DNA of 64,000 bases from Galbula dea (taxonomy: Eukaryota > Chordata > Aves > Piciformes > Galbulidae). Below, one piece after another: positions 62,486 to 64,000 of this stretch. The stretch covers positions 55,107 to 119,106 of the forward strand of contig VWZX01008512.1 of assembly GCA_013399015.1 (NCBI GenBank), read 5' to 3'. The notes below the pieces were generated by a model that saw nothing but the letters and a program-made list of their open reading frames with translations, did no database searches and was not told the origin of the DNA. Each line of letters starts with the position of its first letter. Position 1 is the first letter of the stretch. The position numbers and the translations under genes were made by a program.

Positions 62486-62649
62486 ACAGTATGTTAGGAG
62501 TTGGAAGGGACCTCAAAAGATCACCTAGTCCAACCCCCCTGCCACAGAAGGATTCCCTAAGACTAGGTCACAACAAAGCTTCCCTGACCAGGAACTGAAC
62601 CCGGGTCCTGACAGTGAGAGCACTCAATCCTAACCACTAGACCACCTCC
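62486..62649 (-). mobile_element. tRNA-Glu-derived SINE with CR1 3' tail (copy 2)
   Basis: Same structure as copy 1: tRNA-like head 62649-62580, CR1 tail 62579-62486. The 70-bp head is identical in the two copies (box A TGGTCTAGTGG, anticodon-loop CTCTCAC, altered box B GGTTCAGTTCC). The tail differs by two substitutions and one small indel, and it ends with one ACTGTGAT octamer where copy 1 has two. The first seven bases of the tRNA acceptor stem are not conserved (GGAGG instead of TCCCTGG), so it cannot fold as a working tRNA. Confidence 0.8.
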
Positions 62650-63884
62650 TCTCCCCTTCATATTTGACCTCTATAAACCTTGGACTTAAAAACCACCTCA
62701 TTCTGGAATTTGATTGTTGCACAATATATTCATTTGTTCTAAGATCTCTTTTACTGATATCATAGTATTGTCTGAGCTGGAAGGGACCCAATAGGGTCAT
62801 CAAGTCCAGCTCTTAAACCCACGGAGAACACCCCAAGAATCACACCATGTGCCTGAGAGCATTATCTAGACACTTCTCAAACTCTGTCAGGCAAAGTGCT
62901 GAGACAACTTCCCTGAGGAGGCTGTTCCAGATCCCAACCACCCTCTGAGTGAAGAAACTTTTCCTAATCTCCAGCCTAAATCTCCCTTGACTCAGCTTCA
63001 TCCCATTTCCCCTAGTCCTATCCACCATATTGAGAAGGTTGGACCCTGCCCTTCTACTATCCCCTGTGAGGATGCCAAAGACAGCTATGAGGTCTCCTCT
63101 CAATCTCCTCTTCTCAAGGCTAAACAAACCAAGTGACCTCAGCCACTCCTCATAAGGCTTCCCCTCCAGTCCCTTCACCATCTTCACTGCCTTCCTCTGG
63201 ACACTCTCCAACAGCTTGACATCCTTTGTAAAATATGGAGCCCAAAACTGCACCCAATAGTTGAGGTGTGGCTGCACCAGTGCAGAGTAGAGCAGGACAA
63301 TCACCTCCCTTGACCCGCTGGCAATGCTGTTCCTGATGCATCCCGGGACATGGTTGGCCCTCCTGGCTGCCAGAGCACACTGCTGACTCCTATTCAGCTT
63401 ACTGTCAACCAGGACCCCCAGGTCCCACTCTGCACTGCTGCTCTCCAGCCTCTCACACCCTAGTCTATGCACATGTCTGGGGTTGCCTCATCCCAAGTGC
63501 AGAACCCAGCGCTCGCTCTTGTTAAACCTCATGCCACTGGTGATTGCCCAATGCTCTAATCTGTCAAGGTCCCTCTGCAGGGCCTCACTGCCTTGAGGGA
63601 GTCAGCAGCTCCTCCCAGTTCAGTGTCATCAGCAAATCTGCTAACCATCCCCTCAAGTCCTGCATCCAGGTTGTTTATGAAGATGTTGAAGAGCACTGGG
63701 CCAAGGATGGAGCCCTGTGGAACCTCACTAGTGACTGTGCCAGCCTGATGGAACTCCACTCACTATAACTCTCTGCATCTGACCCATGAGCCAGTTGCTC
63801 AACCATCTCACGATGTGATTATTAAGATAAACACTGCACATATTCTCCAAAAGGCTACAGTGAGAGACACTATCTAAAGCTTTG
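62486..63884 (-). mobile_element. CR1-spacer-SINE composite, longer copy
   Basis: Minus-strand order: CR1 (63884 to about 62759), 109-bp spacer (62758-62650), SINE (62649-62486). The CR1 part reads ALDSVSHCSLLENMC and LSNWLMGQMQRV near the 5' border. Then, after a frameshift, come EVPQGSILGPVLFNIFINNL and SRFADDTELGG (catalytic FADD). After a second frameshift, a 210-codon frame (63472-62840) covers DLGVLVDSKLNRSQQCALAA to FEKCLDNALRHMV. At least two frameshifts make it inactive. Its 3' portion is the counterpart of 14226-14739. It seems to have landed inside the ancient CR1 that lies on both sides. Confidence 0.85.
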
Positions 63885-63925
63885 CTTGGTATGTGAAATT
63901 TCAGACAGTTCCTCTGAATTATATA
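63885..63925 (-). mobile_element. Possible right-hand continuation of the ancient CR1
   Basis: The short stretch GAAATTTCAGACAGTTCCTC just right of the composite resembles the next part of the old CR1 ORF2 region (an AATTTCATATTTGAGTTCC-like word). If so, the composite insertion split that element. The match is short. Confidence 0.4.
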
Positions 63926-63932
63926 TTGTTTA

Positions 63933-63955
63933 AATAATGATAATAATAATAATAA
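63933..63955. repeat. (TAA)n microsatellite
   Basis: AATGATAATAATAATAATAA run of about 23 bp near the right edge of the window. Confidence 0.9.
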
Positions 63956-64000
63956 AGTGGGAGAAGTGGACAAATAATATTGGAAATGATCTTATTTACA

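Larger units (their letters stand above)
56318..64000 (-). other. ARB2A: ARB2A (FAM172A) intron upstream of the exon, partial
   Basis: Intron on the 5' side of the exon, running past the right edge of the window. I looked for minus-strand coding sequence of the preceding ARB2A exons and found none. The first 4.3 kb (56318-60612) is CR1-free and AT-rich, with a few A runs (56660-56682, 60009-60020) and nothing else recognised. The rest is a nest of CR1 and SINE insertions. Confidence 0.7.

Noticed and set aside
1..64000. CRISPR arrays, operons, phage or other prokaryotic systems
   Set aside because: The window is vertebrate nuclear DNA; no regularly spaced repeats or bacterial-type gene clusters are present.

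Overview
The window is avian nuclear DNA, almost all of it intron. It is rich in CR1 (chicken repeat 1) LINE fragments with the bird-type octamer-like 3' ends (variants of ATTCTATG/ATTCTGTG), and I see no Alu, L1 or poly(A)-tailed SINE. By my hand count CR1 covers about 11 to 12 kb, roughly 18% of 64 kb. That is well above the usual few percent of a bird genome, so a CR1-rich lineage such as woodpeckers and relatives or hornbills/hoopoes is plausible. This placement is inference, not a species call.

The only host coding sequence I can support is one 192-bp, phase 0-0 exon on the minus strand at 56126-56317, with clean AG and GTAAGT splice borders. Its 64 residues read as the start of the Arb2/alpha-beta-hydrolase-like domain of ARB2A (FAM172A). 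The window therefore lies inside this long gene, transcribed right to left: 56318-64000 is the intron upstream of the exon and 1-56125 is the intron downstream of it. A GT/GC-rich microsatellite sits 27 bp inside the downstream intron, next to the splice donor.

Layout. 1-8 kb: four CR1 pieces of different ages. 8-14 kb: unique sequence. 14.2-14.7 kb: a young composite insertion (CR1 3' end, 109-bp spacer, tRNA-Glu-derived SINE with CR1 tail). 15-33 kb: scattered CR1s, three unassigned GC-richer islands and candidate conserved noncoding stretches. 33-39.4 kb: a CR1 cluster containing a 39-N assembly gap that hides about 360 bp of CR1. 39.4-49.2 kb: a nearly 10-kb CR1-free tract. 49.2-54.7 kb: a second CR1 cluster, including the youngest-looking element (open reading frame over the C-terminal part of ORF2) and a CR1 bracketed by a perfect 58-bp direct repeat. 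54.7-60.6 kb: the CR1-free surroundings of the exon. 60.6-64 kb: nested retroposons, where an ancient turtle/crocodile-type CR1 has been interrupted by a second, longer copy of the CR1-spacer-SINE composite.

The most interesting signal is that composite. Two copies 48 kb apart share about 505 bp with roughly ten substitutions, including a 109-bp non-CR1 spacer and a 70-bp tRNA-Glu(CTC)-like segment fused to a CR1 3' tail. The left copy is 5'-truncated inside its CR1 part, and both end at the SINE tail. This is what 3' transduction by a CR1 that reads through into a downstream CR1-tailed SINE would produce, or a composite retroposon family. No prokaryotic features, CRISPR arrays, functional RNA genes or complete transposons were found.
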